Below, piece by piece: positions 42,843 through 55,200 of a DNA stretch of 64,000 nucleotides. The DNA is from Pagrus major (lineage: Eukaryota > Chordata > Actinopteri > Spariformes > Sparidae): assembly GCF_040436345.1 (NCBI RefSeq), contig NC_133220.1:3713423-3777422 (forward strand), read 5' to 3'. Numbering within the stretch: position 1 is the first letter of the stretch; each line of letters begins with the position of its first letter. Both the position numbers and the translations under genes were made by a program. The notes below the pieces were generated by a model that worked only from the letters and a program-made list of their open reading frames with translations, was not told the origin of the DNA and did not search any database.

Positions 42843-45800
42843 GTATAACTTACAGCCTCATGAGAGACGTTGTGATCACTTGTTGGTCAGACTGAGTTGT
42901 TGTGATAAATCTACAGCCTCGTTAAACTCGACAACTCTGATATCAACAAAGATTTAACACGTTTCACACAGATCGTTTTTATTACAGCGGTTTTGTGTTG
43001 ATTTATTTAAATATGTACAGTCGCTGTGACTCAACATGATTGTTTCAGAACTCTGTATTTTTTGCTTTTAATGTTTTATTTTTTGTATTTTAGTTACTTG
43101 ATATAATATCTTGTTTCTTCATCCCACTGTCTTCCTCATTGTATTTACAGGTCACAGGTTTTATGAATGATCGTAATGATTGTTTCCAATATAAATATTT
43201 AATTATCTCCAAGAGGTCAAAGAGTGGAACCAAACCCTGAATCAGGTGACCTGTCTCACCAGAAGACCCCTGGTTCTTGGGCTTTATTTAAAATATATAA
43301 TGTAATGTGACCATGTAGTGGCTTTAAAAGGACAAAACTACAGCTGGATCAAGTAAAAATAACAGGACAAAGAATTCTGGAAGGAAGAAATTGGGTCTGA
43401 AGGAGTTAAAGAGTGTTTACAGGAAGCTTCATCAGAAAACACTGATGTCCTGAGTGGTGATATTATTATAGAAGAAGTTAAAAAGACTGTAGGAAAAGCT
43501 TAAAGAGGAGACCTGGAAGAGAAGATATTAACATCTCAGTGCCTGGCAAATACACATTCATCATCAACCGTCATCAGAACCAGATGTTTTGCATGTTTTG
43601 TAGGCTTTCAAAAGGCTTTTGATGAGCAGCTGGATTGTAGAAATCCAGACCTTGTATAGTTTCCTCCACCAAGGACGTTATGATGTCACCTGTGTCTGTT
43701 TGTGTGTCTGTTTGTGTGTCGGCTGGTTTGTCAGCAGACTTACACAAAAACAGATCTCCATGAAACTCAGATGGAGGATGTGTCTCGGCCCAGAATAGAC
43801 CCCATTAACTTTTGGTGTGGATCCATGAAGGGATGGAGTCAAGAAGTTTTTCTCACTTTCTTAAATATCGTACGTTTTTTGACATTTTTTTAATTTCTCA
43901 GGGAACAATGTGCGGATCTTGGTGAAAACAAATCAGGCGTATTTAGGCGGCTGGTATCTACGAGTGAGGACAAAACTAGAATTGAGAAGAAAGAAAGAAA
44001 TTTCACTTTCCATGATTTCAGGACTACAAAGGATTTTGAGTGGATTTATATAGATTAACTTGCCTCTAAGTGTTTGGACGTGTGGGTGGATTGTAGAAAT
44101 CCAGGCCTTGTTTAGTCGCCCAGTTGATTTTATTCGGATCAATAATTGATTTTCTGACTTGTTCGATGCACCTTTTGGAGATAAACAAGGTGAAAACCTT
44201 TCTCCAGCTCGTTTTGTATTATTATATCTGTCTACCAGAGTTGTTACAGTCCAACACAAATGATTGCTGTTTGTAGATTTGTGTATATATTTGTGTATTC
44301 ATACAGGAATAATGCGTCGCTGCAGTTGAGACTCGGCCTTATTGTTACATTATGTTCATTTATTCAGAAGCCAAAGATCTTCAGTTGCACACAGAGCTGG
44401 TATTTGTGCTGTGACCATCGACGTCGGTGAGGTCAGAAATATTCAGGAGCACAAACGTTTGTGTGAGGATGTGATTTGGGGGAAGTGAGTCTGATTCAAA
44501 CGTTGGTCCTCGCCCCCCCTCTGTTGGGTTTATGGCAGTTATCCAGATGTGCTGCCATACGCTCACCTGTCTCTATTCCTGCACTGAGGTGCAACGTGAA
44601 GATGTTCCTGAATGTAGCTGCATGTGTGTGAACAGTGAAAATCACTGGTGGTGCCTTAAAAGACATTCAGTCATTTACTGTCTGTACAGGAGGCTTCTGG
44701 ATTATTTAATACAGAAGGTTTTTTTATTATTTGTGTTGGTTTTGTCGTCATTGATGGTCTGAAGGTTTGATTGTTAGCGGTTCTTAAGTCGCTTCACTGT
44801 TTCTTTATTAAATGTAAATGCTGCACTTTGTTCCTGCCTTGTATGAATTTACGGTGTCTGGATGTTATTACTGTTTTTGAAATGCTAAAGTGTTACGAAA
44901 GAGTCTTTGAAGACAAACTTGCATCTTTTCAGTTCAGCTGGTTTAAACTAAATACATAAAACAAGTTATAGAAAGTAGTTTTGTGTTCATTTTATGAGTA
45001 AAAGTTAAACAATCAACAATCATGTTGTTGGGGCATTGAGCAGCTCTTTCAGCAGCAGACTCTGACACCTACTGTCTAAGAAGAGGCGCTACCGCAGATC
45101 ATTTATCCCCACAGCCATCAGACTGTTCAACTCAAGCACTACATGAACAATCACTTTCCAATCACTTGTTTGCTTTTGTAAATGTCTTGTGTTTTTCTAT
45201 TCATTTTCTATTTAATATTTCTATGCATATTTTTCTGATTCTTACTGGTACTGTTGCATCTCGAGCTGTTGTAACGTGAATTTCCCCGTTGTGGGAATCA
45301 CTCTGAATATGAAGCTGTGTCAGCGCTCGTCACTCGCTTTAATAAACTGAATTAAGCCAAAAGGTTGAGACTGTGGTTGATAATCATTTCCTGTTCATTC
45401 TCATTGAAACTGCATCAGTTACTTTACACTGGACTCTTTGGTCAGTGGTGCAGGAAATACTCAGATCTTACAACACAACACAAAGAAACTCCTTCATGAT
45501 TAAAGTCCTGCATTCAGAGTCACTAAAGGAAAAGTACAGAAGTAGTAGTTTAGTTTCAAAAGTAAAATGTCCCTTAGGACCAGTAAATGTTATGTTATGT
45601 ACACGCACGTTCACACCCACACCTACATGCATGGGCACGCATACACACATCCATGTGCGCGCACACACACACACACACAGTGCATTCCAGTCCACATATG
45701 GGACCTGTTGTACAATCTAAGGTTGAATATACAGTAACTTTTATGTTTGGGCTGGTAAATACAGTAACACAACAATCCTCAGCAAAGTCCACTAACACAC

Positions 45801-46340
45801 TTCATAGAAGAGAATAAAGGTTTTACATAATAAGTGGTGCCAAGGTTACAGCTGTACATAAACAGTCATGTAGAATATCAACTGCCTCATTGGCACATAT
45901 GTTTTATGTGCAGCCTACAATATAACCTAATAAACAAAGACAACTAAGTCCAAATCAAACAGTGCGTCTCACGCTCTGCCACAGCTGACCGACCTCCCGC
46001 TGAGTTCGGGCTGGATATCAACAGACTCTGCAGACTGTTTCACCAGCAGGCTGAATGACAGAGTACAGTGTTCACATCGACTTGGCGCCAGCTTAACTGC
46101 GATGTATACAGCTGGGACCGATGACTTTCAGTGACCATTTGAACGGAGTGTGGAATGAAGGAAATACTCGATAACAAGTGTCACAAGTTGGGATCCTCTA
46201 ACCGCTCCTCCAGCACATCTGGACCCTCGCCAGTTGAAATGAACACCAGTTAAGCTGTCACACCGGTCGGGGCGCAGACTTCCTCGGGTCACAACACACG
46301 ACATATGGCGAGTGGCTACAGGAGGCAACCAGCCCCCCCT
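42843..46340. other. 3' flank and intergenic region
   Basis: Holds dispersed repeats: about 43660-43950 is a common teleost repeat (ACACAAAAACAGATCTCC type); 45008-45365 is a LINE end; 45600-45680 a CA-rich microsatellite. No splice-supported exon is visible; short open frames here look random. Confidence 0.45.
45008..45365 (+). mobile_element. LINE 3' end fragment
   Basis: Encodes KKRRYRRSFIPTAIRLFNSS then a stop, resembling the C-terminus of fish non-LTR retrotransposon ORF2 proteins. A 3' untranslated part with TTTCCCCGTTGTGGGA follows, ending near AATAAACTGAATTAA. Related tails occur at about 51700-51760. Confidence 0.6.
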
Positions 46341-46928
46341 CCTCACACCTGAGCTGCTGACTCCCCCTGGCTACCTGACGCCCTCCCCTCCTAACACCTG
46401 AGCTGCTGACTCCCCCTGGCTACCTGACGCCCTCCCCTCCTAACACCTGAGCTGCTGACTCCCCCTGGCTACCTGACGCCCTCCCCTCCTAACACCTGAG
46501 CTGCTGACTCCCCCTGGCTACCTGACGCCCTCCCCTCCTCACACCTGAGCTGCTGACTCCCCCTGGCTACCTGACGCCCTCCCCTCCTAACACCTGAGCT
46601 GCTGACTCCCCCTGGCTACCTGACGCCCTCCCCTCCTCACACCTGAGCTGCTGACTCCCCCTGGCTACCTGACGCCCTCCCCTCCTAACACCTGAGCTGC
46701 TGACTCCCCCTGGCTACCTGACGCCCTCCCCTCCTCACACCTGAGCTGCTGACTCCCCCTGGCCACCTGATGCCCTCCCCTCCTCACACCTGAGCTGCTG
46801 ACTCCCCCTGGCTACCTGACGCCCTCCCCTCCTCACACCTGAGCTGCTGACTCCCCCTGGCTACCTGACGCCCTCCCCTCCTCACACCTGAGCTGCTGAC
46901 TCCCCCTGGCTACCTGACGCCCTCCCCG
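46341..46928. repeat. 49-bp minisatellite, 12 copies
   Basis: The unit contains CCTGAGCTGCTGACTCCC and recurs exactly every 49 bp (46351, 46400, 46449, 46498, 46547 and on). Copies alternate between TAACACC and TCACACC junctions; the one at about 46743-46791 has two extra substitutions. Confidence 0.95.
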
Positions 46929-47719
46929 CCCACAGAGCGGTGCAGCCGGACGCGCTGCTCCTCTCTCCGCCATCAGTCACAGCTGCACCCGATCAGCCAT
47001 TAAGGAGCCCCGCTGCTGACGTCACACACCAGGTGTCTCCCCTCATCTCACCACACTATGACACCACATTATACTGTGATCTCAAACCAAATCTGAGATC
47101 CTAACACACTACAAGACACCATTTTACAAGATCTTACTAACCATCTTCCCCGGGTGAGTCTGTCACAACGTTTAATCGGAAAAGCACCCGTTGAAACAGT
47201 CTCCCTCTTTTTTTTATAAATCCGGGGTCCTGACTGTTTATGATGTAGCCTATATATTTAATTGCATATTATTAATTTTAATTTCTATATCCACAATTAT
47301 CCCTATTGATTTAAATCAGTTTAAACTAAGTTTAAATTCAGTTAAACTGAGTTTTACCAAACTGAGATTAATTTTAAATGATGCAACGGAGCTCTGCTTA
47401 ATTTTAAACCTGGATTAACTCATTTTAAACCTAGTTTTACTAATCTCTGATTAGAGCTAATCTTAGATTATTGATATATATATATGATATTTAATTAGTT
47501 TAATGACAAACTGAAACTTTATTGACTTGGAAAATTATCTTTTAAACTGAAAAACATATGTGAGATTCATGACACAATTCAAACAGGATCAATGAATTAT
47601 TTGTCAAATTTATCTGTTGAAATCTTCTGAAATTAAAATCACTTTTATTTCTTTGATCACAGTTTGAACACAGAAACATCAGAAACAGTCACAACACACA
47701 GTTTTGACATTTTTCATGT
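46929..47719. other. Intergenic gap between convergent genes
   Basis: A short GC-rich part (46929-47050) is followed by AT-rich DNA with many TTTAAAC-type runs. No gene seen. Confidence 0.4.
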
Positions 47720-47725
47720 TTTATT
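47720..47725 (-). terminator. Candidate poly(A) signal of the minus-strand receptor
   Basis: AATAAA on the minus strand, about 1.4 kb beyond the stop codon at 49149. It is placed well for the 3' end, though other AATAAA-like motifs occur between. Confidence 0.4.
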
Positions 47726-48099
47726 CAAACGTTTGTACAGAAATGATGAAGCGCTGCCTGAAGTGACATGAAACACTACAAGTGCATCATCAGTGAACAA
47801 CAGAAACATCAGTGTGTAACTGGACCTGACAGACTGCCTGAGCACCTGGAAACATAATAAAGAACCAACACAGGCTCGTCCCAAATAATGGCAACACATA
47901 TAAAAGTCACATTATATTTACTTGTAGCTACAAAGTGTTCACACTGACTGACAGTGTTAACAGCAGCTTTAGTTCAGTGAAGTCTGATGGTTTTAAAGCA
48001 CATGTGGAGCTCAGTCAGGAGCTTTAAGCGCTACAAGCAGTCTGATAATATTTGGTCAATAGACGGCATTTATACAGCACTGCTGCCCTCATTCATCCA

Positions 48100-48143
48100 T
48101 TCACTCACTCACTCACTCACTCACTCACTCACTCACTCACTCA
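48100..48143. repeat. (ACTC)n microsatellite
   Basis: About eleven tetranucleotide units, within a longer dispersed teleost repeat (about 48050-48190). Confidence 0.9.
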
Positions 48144-49148
48144 CACCGATGGCAGTGAGCTACCATACAAGGTGCTGGTCTGACCAACTAGAGACGCATC
48201 AGATAATCAGAGTATAAAAATAAAAGAATAAAAGCAACATAGAACAGAGTGAAAGAGCTCGTCTTTGTCCTCAACAACATTAATAACAGAGTCAAAGTTT
48301 GTTTGGTCATTTTTTCTCTTAAAGCTTCACAAGAGTGGAACTGAATCTCACCAAATATCAGAATTCAACACAAACTTTTCATTTAATTCTCACTGAACAG
48401 AACGATTCATTAATAATCAGCTCTGTCAGCATTAAAGGCCACCTGCTCTCTCCTGTTACAGGTACACGTCACTGTGCTGCATGAGGACCAGCTCTTATTG
48501 TGGAGGGCTGATAGTGATGTATATTAAGGTGCATGTTAAATAAAACAATAAACAAAACAAAATTAAACTACTTTAACAACTCCTGAGACAAAACCGACAG
48601 GTTTTTTAATGTGGTCAGTCAGTGGAGGTGAATCAAACGTATCAGGTAAGTGTTACTGCTGAACACTGTTCTTTACAAATATACTCAACACAATAATAAC
48701 ATAATAAAAATGAAATAAAAATATGTTCTGAATGTGTTAATTTTCATTCATAATTATCACAGAATTGTGGAAAGTACATTTTTACATAATTACTCTCATA
48801 TGGACCCTCCCCGATGTTGTTACCATGGTTACGCCCTTGTGTCTGACTGACACGCCCAAAACTCGTTAAAAGAAATGCAAAGTAATGATCACCTCAGTCC
48901 AAATCTCTGTCTTCTGCATGAAAGTGCAAACAACCTTCATTTTCACTTTGCTGCATCTCAACCCTTTAAACTGACTTTAAAACAGGTCTTAACCCTCAAA
49001 CTGCCTGAAACAACCAGTCAGAACATCCTCACCATCATCCAGCATCGTCTGAAACTCAAACTGGTTCTTATAATGTTTAACTGTTACAACTCACACATAC
49101 AGCAGCAGCAAACTTCACAGCACATGCAAAGAGAGTTACATTTCTGGA

Positions 49149-49213
49149 TCAGCTGGATTCTTTCAACGAGGTCGATGAGTTGGGTTCAGATTGAGGCTCT
49201 CGCTTCTCCTCGT
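49149..49213 (-). CDS. Minus receptor, last exon (tail)
   Basis: Acceptor CTTCCTGCAG on the minus strand, then DEEKREPQSEPNSSTSLKES and a final Ser before TGA (49149-49151). It is in phase with the transmembrane exon. Confidence 0.85.
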
Positions 49214-52200
49214 CTGCAGGAAGGAAAACAAAGTTACATTCAAGAAAATCCCAAATGTCTTGAGTGTAAATATCAACAGAACGATTCATGTCAGAGATAA
49301 AACAACTGTCAAGACTCTGAACATGAGATACAGATAAAGAATGAGTTGTGTTGTCTGTTTATAATTAACATGTCGATTCAATGTTTAATCTTACCTTCTG
49401 CACGATTTAGCTTGTTGCGAATCTTGCGGTAAAGCACAACAGCAACTACAGCAACAACACCAACAACAACTAAAAGGAGGCTGACAGCTACAAGAGCAAT
49501 AACCAATCCAGCAGACGACCCTGAAACAGATAGAAAGTGAGTGCATCAGTCAGAACGTCAGTGCAGATGATAAACAGCAGACTGGACCTCACAGCTCACA
49601 CAGAACAACTAAAGGTGAGTCTGCTCCTGAAATCTGAACTTGTTTCACATGAAAACTCCACTGGGATGAATGTGAGCAGGAACAGTGATGTGAGCTCTGA
49701 TCTCAGGTCCAGTTTCCTCCTGCTGGGCTCCACAGCTCAGAGGCTGCTTCTGGTTCTGGTCCCAGCAGTGAAGAAATAAATGGACTTAGTTACAGTCCAT
49801 CACTTTGATCTGACAGTAAAAACACAGGATCATCTGATAAAATATAAAACTTCTTCACAATACTTTTACTGATACTTTTACACTTTTACTCAAGTGGACT
49901 TTTACTTGTAACAGAGTATTTTTACTTTGTGTTTCTGCTACTTTCACTGCAGTAAAGTATCCGAGTACTTCTTCCACCACTGACTACTGTCCAGAAACAT
50001 GAAGGTTAAAATCACTGTGAGCTTCTTGGTGCTGGTCGGCTCCACAGTTATTGGGCCTGATGGGAGCAGATCAACACACAGTCTGTAGATTATTGAAGTT
50101 GAGTCTCAGTAGAAGACTGAAGTTTTCACTCAGTTTGAAACATTTTTAACATTTTTAAAATCTGATGAGGATCCTTTAGATCTGATTAATAAAAAGTGTG
50201 ACTATATGTAATGAGAGGGACTTTTTACAGTGTAAAATGAGCCTGGTGCTGCCCTCTAGTGGACAAACTGTGTCATGAAGACTCTGATTCTCAGTCACAG
50301 TCAAACATCAGTAAATGTTGGAGGTGCTGAACATTTCTTCACTCCTGGTTTCAGGCTCAGACAGAAGAGGAAGACTCCTGCTCAGATGTATAAACCACAG
50401 TGTTACAGTTCATCTCATGTTTTCATCTTATTTTCACTTTAAGTCAAAACTTAATGCTGGATTTTAAGTTAATTCATCTTGTAATTAACCAACTCTGCTG
50501 CAGTTAATGAATAAAGTACCAGGAAGCTGTTTGTCATGTTGGACCTTCACTGCAGCACAACGGTTATAATTACAAGTTTACATCGTCCAGTAAAAACTGC
50601 AGCTCCACAGCCTTTATGTTCAGTGTCATGAAGAAGTATCTGACTCCTTCCTGATTTATTCCATGTTTGTATATTTGTCACATTTAATTGTTTCAGATGT
50701 TCAAACAGAATCAAATATGAGGCAGAGACAACCTGAGTTAACACAAAATACAGTTTCTAAATGATCAATTTAATTATTGAAGGTAAAAACCAGGACGACA
50801 AAGTCTTTTTTAAATCATTGAACACTAAGAATGATGTCACCATTAAGAGGCACATGGGTTTCAGCATGAATGAAGGTGTTCAGGCCCTAAATCACACCCT
50901 GCTTCTTCATCTATTTTACTGTCACTGGGACCATAACTGACTAAATGAACATCATGTTGAGTTGAAGAAGACTTGAAACTAGAGACTGAGGCCATGAACT
51001 CATCAGGAGACTGTTTACTGAGGGAATAAATCAGGTGAGAAGCAGCTTCCACACAATCACACCTCTTTCTGAGCCCAGTGGAGTCGCCCCCTGCTGGTCG
51101 GTAGAAAGACTGCAGGTTTAAGGCACTTTCACACCTGAAGGCTTCGACTATATTTTATACAGTCGATGATCGGGACTGTTTTAAGTTTAAAAAGCTTTAA
51201 GTTGATAAAAAAAAGATCACAACTCACTAAAAAATTATCTTGAATTGACATCACATGAGATTTGTTGTCTGATATATTTTTTATTTCACTAAAGTCAGAG
51301 AAAAAATGTGTTTTAAAATATGAAACATTAAGTGTTTAAAAGCTTTTGTTTGAGTCTCTGACAACAACTCAGATTAACAAACATTCAGAGACAGACGGGT
51401 ACAAGTACTCAAGTACTGAGCTTATAATTGTACTCTAATTTATGCAACTTTATACTTCTACTTCACTATATTTCAGAGGTAATATTGTACTTTTTACTCC
51501 ACTACATTAATCAGACAGATAAAGTTACTAGTTACTTTGATCTAAACTCATAAAATATAATTTATGTAGAGTTAAAGTTTGCTCCTAGTTTTCAGTCTGA
51601 GTTCAGTTTGTAGTTGAGAAATAAAATAATAAAGTCATCAGTGAGTAAACTCTTCTCTTCCTGTCTGAGTGTCTTCATGGTGTTTGTTGTGTGATTCATG
51701 TGTAACTCGGCTGCTGTAACGCTGCAGTTTGTCATTGGGATTAATAAAGTCTCTCTCTAATCTCTCTAATCTGAACAGAGCTCACAGTGACGCCTCTCTG
51801 ACGGCTTCACTCTGCTGTTGCTGTGCTTTCTGTCTCCAGGGCTGCAGACCTGTTGGGAGCTTCATCAGCAGCAGGGGACACACCTGGGCCTGATGTGCTC
51901 CATGTATAGAAATCCTTCAGAACATCTGCTCACACATCTTTGTGTCGGGGCTTTTGGTTTCCTTTGGTTTGTTTTTACAGCTCAACATCCACACAGCACA
52001 TCTTCACTCATCCACTGCTGCACTACTGACTGCACTCACTCCTCCAGCTGTTTGTGTCTTTGTTGTAAATAAGTCACTGTGTTGTTTAGTTCACTGTGTG
52101 TCTCCTGGTTTGTCCCAGTCTGAGAGCTGCACTGTTGTAACGTGGAACTATCATTTTTTCAATTACATGATTATTTTTCTTTTCACACTTTCACTTAATT

Positions 52201-55200
52201 TTTGAAAACTAATATTATATGAAAGATTAAAATGCCACTGACCACTCATGTGCACATAAATGTAAGCATCAGTTCGATGGTTGATTGCCTCCTGAGTGAC
52301 GACACAGCTGAAGTTGTCGGTCTTGGTCACAGTAGTTTGGAGGACGATGTCGTAGCTGTCTCCTCTTTCCCTGACTTTTGGTTTCACAGCAGGAAGGATG
52401 TTTCCAGAACTGTCCCTCCACTCAACTTTAGGATTTGGAGAAGCACCAACAACTTCACACTGCAGCAGAGACCAGTCCTTTGTTTGGTCAAGTATTGTGA
52501 CAGACGGCTTTGATGCTGCACCTGTGAACATGATAGAAAGAAAAGATGACATTAGATTTAATTTCAGCATCAGAAATGTAATATTGGGATGTGTTTTGTT
52601 CATCACATCTCTGCTTGTTGATTAGAGCTTAAGAGAGTTTAAGATTAAAGAAAAACACAAGAAACCAAAAAGTAATAAAAAGCATGATGAGGCTCAGTTA
52701 CAGCTCCCAGCATTATTCAACAGAGGATCATATTTCAGACACGTTTAACTTCTACAAAGAGTTTGTAACTATTTACAACTAAAACACTTTTTCTGACTCA
52801 CATCATGACAGAAACACATCAACAGTGAAGACTTTACAGCAGCTCCTGAACTTTTACACATTTGTTGGGCTTAAAAAAAACATTAAAGGACATCATGTGA
52901 ACTTTGTTGTCTATTTACATTAAAGTAATAAAGAAAATGTGCTTTGAAATGTGAAACACAGGGTCATTAAAAGCTTGTCCCCTTCTGTTAACAGGGCTCG
53001 GGTGTGGCCACTTTAATAGGAACACCTGTACAATCTAAAGCAGGGCTGAGCAACATATACAATATATACTGTTGTCATGATGTGAGACTATATATTGTCT
53101 TAGATATTTGATATTCTCACATGGTGATATATCATAACTGTTGTCTGTTCCAACACAACTGTTCTGACTTTAACTTCACTTTTATGATGAATTAATGTTC
53201 AGTTTGTGTCGACACTGTCATCGAGGTGTTAATGAAATAAAATCTTTATCACTGAGCTCGTAGTTAGTGACGTGTTGAACTGGACTGTATTATATTCAGA
53301 CGTGTTTCTAATATTCTGACCCATCATGTTTGTAAACAGGGAGGACAAAAAAACAGAAACACCTCTCAGTGTGATGTAGTTCAGTACAACACCACCTTTA
53401 ATAATCCGTTTAACCAACGTTCTTTCGTTTTTTCGTTTCAAAACCAAATTTAAAAAACGGAAAAACAAGTTTGTGTCACAGTTCAGCTCTGCCTCACCAC
53501 TCTGCACCTGCCTGCTTCAATCTGCCAATCAGACACACCCCTCTCATCAAGCCAACTCCACTCACCTGTGCTCCCTGCTCTGCTCTGGCTGCATTTAAGC
53601 TCCAGCTCCACTCTCACTCATTGCCAGATTGTTCTAGATGCCTGCACCAGACTCTCCAGCGATTTTCTGCCTGATCTCCCGGTTCCGACCCTGCTTGCCT
53701 CTGACTATCCTGCCTGCCCGATCTCCTGGATATTACCTCAGCCTTCTGTCTTCGACCACGAGTTTCGCCTATCCCCTCCTGGTTACACACCTGCTCGGCT
53801 CTGCGGCTACACAGCCCACCACTGGACCTGTCTGCCTGCTAGGTAATCCACCTGTTGCCAGCTTTGCTTTCAGTCAGCGACGCCAGACTCACTCCTTCAC
53901 TGATCTCGCAGATCACTGTGAGCCAAGACTTTTCTCCCCATCACTGTATAAACTGTTTAAGACTCCGGTGATAAATAAAAGTTATTACCGACTGATATCC
54001 TGTCTGCCTGTGCTGCTTTTGGGTCCTCACCATACCCGTGACAGTTTGTTTTTCTCTTTTAAACCCAGAACGAAAAAACAGGACAAACAGAACAACACAA
54101 AACCACATTTTGTGCCTGTTATTCTGTTTTAAAACAAAAACAGAATAACATGAAAATTAAGTTTTTGATTTTTATTGTTTTGTTATTTTGATGTTCTGAT
54201 AATTCGGGGAATGTTGGGAGATGTTTGGGAGTCAGAGGCGCAGGAAGTGAAGGGAACTGGTCTGGAGATGAAGCGTCTCTGCAATGACAAACTGTGTCTT
54301 TGTCCGGGGAGTCGCGGCTCAGCCTGAAGCCTGAATGTGATCATTACTGATTAAAACACGTGATACTGAACAGCTACAAGGAGGAAAACAACAGAGGCGA
54401 AATAAAAGAGACGAGGAGGTCCGATCCGTTACCAGGCAACCAGAAGATCCTTTGTAGCACTTAACGTCCGCTACACTACCGGAAGACAACACAACACATT
54501 TCTATTTCAAAATAAAAGCATTTGTTATTGTAACCTATTACTATAATTATTAATCTGTTGTCAGAGAAAAATATTTACAACAATATGTAGGCTAATGTTT
54601 TCATACTATCACATTTATTTTTACCTGTATAGGCCTCAGGTAGCGATGAGGAAAATATATATGGCTGCACATCTGTCAGCTGCACTGTCAGCAGCTGTAG
54701 CTGCACCATGCAGACATGTCTCACACTTTATTTTGGAGGCTCAGGACGGACTAGGTCATGACTGTATTCAGGCCCGGTTCTAGACTGTCTTGATTGGGGT
54801 CAGTAAGAAATGTTGATGGTCACCAGATGCTACTGTGTTGATGCCATAGGGATTAGTGTTGTTAGTGTCTGATGTGTGTAGTCTGTCCACCAGCCTGTGG
54901 TACCGACCCAAACGTAAACATCGCCGGTCAGCTGTGATTTCATCGATAAAGCGATATTGACTAATTTTTTTTTTAGATTGACGGAAATAGCAAAGACTAA
55001 TAAATGTCTGATTTCAACGTAATAAAAGGTCGTGACAAGCATAATATAAAGACGATGTCACCAAAGAGGCAGATCACCACCACACGGGTTTGTCAAACAT
55101 TAGACAGGGACTTTACACATGAACATTTGATGAATGTCATTACCCGCTATATCCTGTTCGGCCATGGTGGCGCAATGTAAAACTTATATTTATGTTAATT

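Noticed and set aside
46128-46346. Minus-strand frame of 72 codons before the minisatellite
   Set aside because: Low-complexity, GC-rich, no homology or splice evidence.
46341-46928. CRISPR-like array
   Set aside because: The 49-bp units are contiguous with no unique spacers and the genome is eukaryotic, so it is a minisatellite.
53568-54132. Overlapping plus-strand frames rich in Pro, Ser and Leu
   Set aside because: They lie inside a solo LTR bounded by a 5-bp duplication; no domain or splice support.
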